A DNA stretch of 43,214 bases, taken from positions 1 through 43,214 of the forward strand of contig JAJHRT010000002.1 of the NCBI GenBank assembly GCA_020833575.1. Reading direction: 5' to 3'. The position numbers and the translations under genes are program-made. Shown in pieces: positions 40,314 to 43,214 of this stretch. The notes beneath the pieces are model-generated. The model saw nothing but the letters and a program-made list of their open reading frames with translations. It was not told the origin of the DNA and searched no databases. This DNA is from Thermofilum sp. GTDB taxonomy: Archaea > Thermoproteota > Thermoprotei > Thermofilales > Thermofilaceae. Every line of letters begins with the position of its first letter. The first letter of the stretch is position 1.

Positions 40314-42995
40314 ATGAAAGGCAAAGCTTCATTATTACTCGTCCTGCTCCTCATAGCAGCCTCTCTTGCGCCGCTCCTCAGCGCCCAGCCGCAGCCGCTC
40401 CAGGGCCCATGGGTTGACGAGATTGCCTTCGCGAAGGAGGGGGACCCTGCTAAAGTCATGGACATGATAGCAAAGGGCGATGCTCACGTATTCTTCACCG
40501 ATGTGAAACTTGATGCTGCGATTGCCCAGAGATTAAAGACTGACCCCAATATCAAGTACAAGTACTCCTTCGGGCTCTACTACGAGCTGACCTTTAACCC
40601 CGTGGGCCCAGAGTTCCCGAAGACTGGCGAGCTGAACCCCTTCAGCAACCCCAGAATCAGGGAAGCCATGAACTACATCGTCGACAGGAACTACATAGTC
40701 AACGAGTTCATGCTGGGCTTTGCTGTCCCCAAGTGGTTCCCGCTCGTCTCGCAGTTCCCAGAGTACGCGAAGCTGGCTGACGTAGCCAAGCTGCTGGAGG
40801 CCCAGTACAGCTACAACTTCGAGAAGGGCAAGGAGATCATATTCGAGGAGATGGCCAAGATGGGTGCGGAGTACAAGGATGGTAAGTGGTACTACAAGGG
40901 CAAGCCCGTGGTGATTAAGTTCCTCATAAGGGTGGAGGACCAGAGGAGGCAGATCGGCGACTACGTGGCAGACCAGCTCGAGAAGCTTGGCTTCACTGTT
41001 GAGAGGATGTATAAGACCGCCAGGGAGGCGAGCCCAATCTGGATACGCGGGAACCCGGCTGATGGTCTGTGGCACGTCTACACCGGAGGATGGGTAACAA
41101 CCGTGGTGAGCAGGGATGATGCCGATAACTTCGGGTACTTCTACACGCCCTTAGGCAGGCCTGAGCCGCTCTGGCAGGCATACAAGCCAGACCCTGTCTT
41201 CATGGATATAGCCACGAGGCTCTGGAACAGGGCTTTTAAGACGATCGAGGAGAGGCAGGAGCTCATGGCAAAGGCCTTAGTGCTCGCCCTGAAGGACTCT
41301 GTGAGAGTCTGGCTTCTCGACCAGATAACCCCGTGGATCTACAGCAAGGATGTTACACTGGCAGCCGACCTGAGCGGCGGTCTATGGTCCGCAATATCGA
41401 TTAGGACGCTGAGGTTCGTTGGTAAGGCTGGAGGCAGCGTCAAGGCGTATATGCGCGAGGTTCTCGTTGAACCGTGGAACCCTGTAGCAGGGACAAACTG
41501 GATCTACGACACCCTCCTGATCTACGGTACGCTGGCTTCAGCTTTCCTGATCAACCCCTACACAGGGTTGCCCATGCCTGAGAGGGCTGTGAGCGCTGAG
41601 GTGTATGCCCTCAAGGGCACTTCCACCCAGAGCTCGAGCGACTGGTGTAAGCTGACCTTTGTGGATAAGGTTGAGATCCCGGCTGACGCGTGGTACAGCT
41701 ACGACGTGAAGGCGGGCAAGGTGGTCACTGCGGGAGAGGCTGGTGAGAAGTACGCGCAGGTAAAGATAGTCGTGAACTATGGCGATGTTATCGGGAAGAT
41801 TAAGTACCACGATGGCACCACGATGAGCCTTGCGGACTGGTTGGTGACCTGGCCGCTGACCTTCGCGAGGGTTGACCCGAGCAGCCCGCTCTACGACGAG
41901 GCTGCATTGCCCGGCTTCCGGGCCTGGAGGGAGCCGTTCAGGGCCTGGAGGATTGTGAGCACGTCACCGCTGGTCATCGAGTACTACGTCAACTACACGT
42001 CTCTCGACGCTGAGTTGATAGTTTCCGCGTTTGCAGGCTGGGCTAGCATCCCGTGGCACGCCTACGCCATCGGTATCAGGGCGGAGGAGAAGGGTCTCCT
42101 TGCCTTCAGCTCGAGTAAGGCTAGCAAGATGAAGGTAGAGTGGATGAACTACATCGGCGGGCCCAGCCTCGAAATACTCGCGAAGATGCTGGACGAGAGC
42201 ATCGCTGAGGGCTACATACCCTTCAAGGAGTTCATGAGCAAGTACGTCAAGGTGGACGAGGCTAAGGCAAGGTACGAGGCTCTCAAGAAGTGGTACGCGG
42301 AGCACAAGCACTTCTGGGTTGGTGACGGCCCGTACTACCTGGACAGGGCGGACTTCACCGCGCACATAGCAGTGCTGAAGGCCAACAGGAACTACCCGGA
42401 CAAGTCCGACAGGTGGGACTGGCTCGCCGAGCCGCCGGTACCCGAGGCTGCCATCCAGCCGCCGGAGAACGTTGTGCCAGGGCTCGATGCAACCTTCACG
42501 ATCAGGCTGAGCTATGCTGGCAAGCCCTACCCCAATGCTAGGATTGACTTCGTCAAGTTCATGGTAATGGACGCAGCTGGGAATGTTCTCGCAAAGGGCA
42601 GTGCAACCCCAGCCGCTGAGGGTACCTGGCAGGCGAAGCTGTCCCCAGAGGACACAGGTAAGCTCGCACCCGGGTCCTACAGGTTCATGGTGATCGCTCT
42701 GAGCAAGGACGTGGCAACCCCGGCGATCAAGGAGGCTCCGTTCACGGTCATCCCGCAGGTCGCCTACTTCCAGGCGATGGTCGCGGGCACCAGAAGCCTG
42801 CTCGAGTCCAGGATTGCGGGCGTGGAGTCGGGAGTAGGCGAGCTGAGGAGCAAGGTCTCCGACCTCGCGAGCACAGCGGCGTCTCTCCAGAGCACGGCGA
42901 ACATCTTGATGGCGATATCTGTCATAAGCCTGATCATAGCCTTAGTGGCTGTGTTCCTGGCGTTGAGAAAGCCTAAAGCCGCAGTGAAGCAGTAA
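40314..42995 (+). CDS. ABC transporter solute-binding protein, family 5 (oligopeptide/oligosaccharide type), membrane anchored
   Basis: Signal peptide SLLLVLLLIAASLAPLLSAQP; NPFSNPRIREAMNYIVDRNYIVNEFMLGFAVPKWFPL; second SBP_bac_5-like half; C-terminal coiled coil plus TM ILMAISVISLIIALVAVFLALRK. Confidence 0.93.
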   Translation: MKGKASLLLVLLLIAASLAPLLSAQPQPLQGPWVDEIAFAKEGDPAKVMDMIAKGDAHVFFTDVKLDAAIAQRLKTDPNIKYKYSFGLYYELTFNPVGPEFPKTGELNPFSNPRIREAMNYIVDRNYIVNEFMLGFAVPKWFPLVSQFPEYAKLADVAKLLEAQYSYNFEKGKEIIFEEMAKMGAEYKDGKWYYKGKPVVIKFLIRVEDQRRQIGDYVADQLEKLGFTVERMYKTAREASPIWIRGNPADGLWHVYTGGWVTTVVSRDDADNFGYFYTPLGRPEPLWQAYKPDPVFMDIATRLWNRAFKTIEERQELMAKALVLALKDSVRVWLLDQITPWIYSKDVTLAADLSGGLWSAISIRTLRFVGKAGGSVKAYMREVLVEPWNPVAGTNWIYDTLLIYGTLASAFLINPYTGLPMPERAVSAEVYALKGTSTQSSSDWCKLTFVDKVEIPADAWYSYDVKAGKVVTAGEAGEKYAQVKIVVNYGDVIGKIKYHDGTTMSLADWLVTWPLTFARVDPSSPLYDEAALPGFRAWREPFRAWRIVSTSPLVIEYYVNYTSLDAELIVSAFAGWASIPWHAYAIGIRAEEKGLLAFSSSKASKMKVEWMNYIGGPSLEILAKMLDESIAEGYIPFKEFMSKYVKVDEAKARYEALKKWYAEHKHFWVGDGPYYLDRADFTAHIAVLKANRNYPDKSDRWDWLAEPPVPEAAIQPPENVVPGLDATFTIRLSYAGKPYPNARIDFVKFMVMDAAGNVLAKGSATPAAEGTWQAKLSPEDTGKLAPGSYRFMVIALSKDVATPAIKEAPFTVIPQVAYFQAMVAGTRSLLESRIAGVESGVGELRSKVSDLASTAASLQSTANILMAISVISLIIALVAVFLALRKPKAAVKQ

Positions 42996-43019
42996 AAATT
43001 AAGGAGGGAAAAATTAAAA

Positions 43020-43050
43020 AATCTTTTTACTGCATTTCTACTCCTTAAGT
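43020..43050 (+). terminator. T-rich terminator after the solute-binding protein gene
   Basis: AATCTTTTTACTGCATTTCTACTCCTT directly after the stop codon region. Confidence 0.4.
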
Positions 43051-43099
43051 GCCTTCTCGTTTAAGATTCTCTCCGTATAATTTTCTAAGTGGTATTACG

Positions 43100-43114
43100 G
43101 AAAAATATTTAAAC
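43100..43114 (+). promoter_or_regulatory. TATA box of the ABC permease gene
   Basis: GGAAAAATATTTAAAC about 30 nt before the permease start at 43141. Confidence 0.55.
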
Positions 43115-43140
43115 AAGGAGATAACGGGTGTGCTCGGCCA

Positions 43141-43214
43141 TGGTCTCGAAGCGGCTGATAAGGCACCTAGTGATACGCGGGGTAACGCTCTACCTGACGG
43201 TAGTTATAGCCGTG
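43141..43214 (+). CDS. ABC transporter permease (N-terminal fragment; truncated by window edge)
   Basis: MVSKRLIRHLVIRGVTLYLTVVIAV..., a typical DppB-type permease N-terminus directly after the SBP gene. Confidence 0.75.

Noticed and set aside
1-43214. Search for tRNA, rRNA, CRISPR arrays, IS elements and prophage genes
   Set aside because: No T-loop-like GGTTCRAATCC signatures, no regularly spaced direct repeats, no transposase/integrase or phage structural motifs recognised by eye. A tRNAscan/CRISPR finder run would be needed to exclude atypical intron-containing tRNAs.

Overview
This 43.2 kb window is a GC-rich, gene-dense stretch of archaeal chromosome. It is most likely from a hyperthermophilic Thermoproteota lineage, with Thermofilum-like gene content (an inference from families such as Alba, ABCE1, FBP aldolase/phosphatase, a crenarchaeal-type SSB, AOR and THUMP/KEOPS proteins, plus TATA boxes about 25 nt upstream of start codons). 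I recognise about 42 protein-coding genes, two of them cut by the window edges. They cover information processing (ABCE1, Alba, Clp1-like kinase, SSB, TFS-like Zn ribbon, Cgi121-like), central carbon metabolism (FBPA/P, glycerate 2-kinase, GH57, carbamate kinase, Adk), a W/Mo-cofactor locus (MobA, AOR, polyferredoxin, MoaD, ModE-like HTH), a biotin-dependent carboxylase operon, TldD/TldE, envelope glycosyltransferases and an ABC peptide/sugar transporter. I saw no tRNA, rRNA, CRISPR array, IS element or phage module. The most interesting points are: (i) several divergent gene pairs separated by only 52-76 bp that contain a single AT island roughly equidistant from both start codons, suggesting shared bidirectional TATA elements; (ii) a 54-aa ORF missing from the supplied track, between the carboxyltransferase and biotin-carrier genes; (iii) a stand-alone, shortened PxpC/KipA (AHS2)-like protein next to that carboxylase operon; (iv) a polyferredoxin with an MvhD-like segment beside AOR/MoaD; (v) a translationally coupled ATP-PPase (PAPS-reductase-like) and PD-(D/E)XK nuclease pair. 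All family assignments come from reading motifs by eye; no database search was run.
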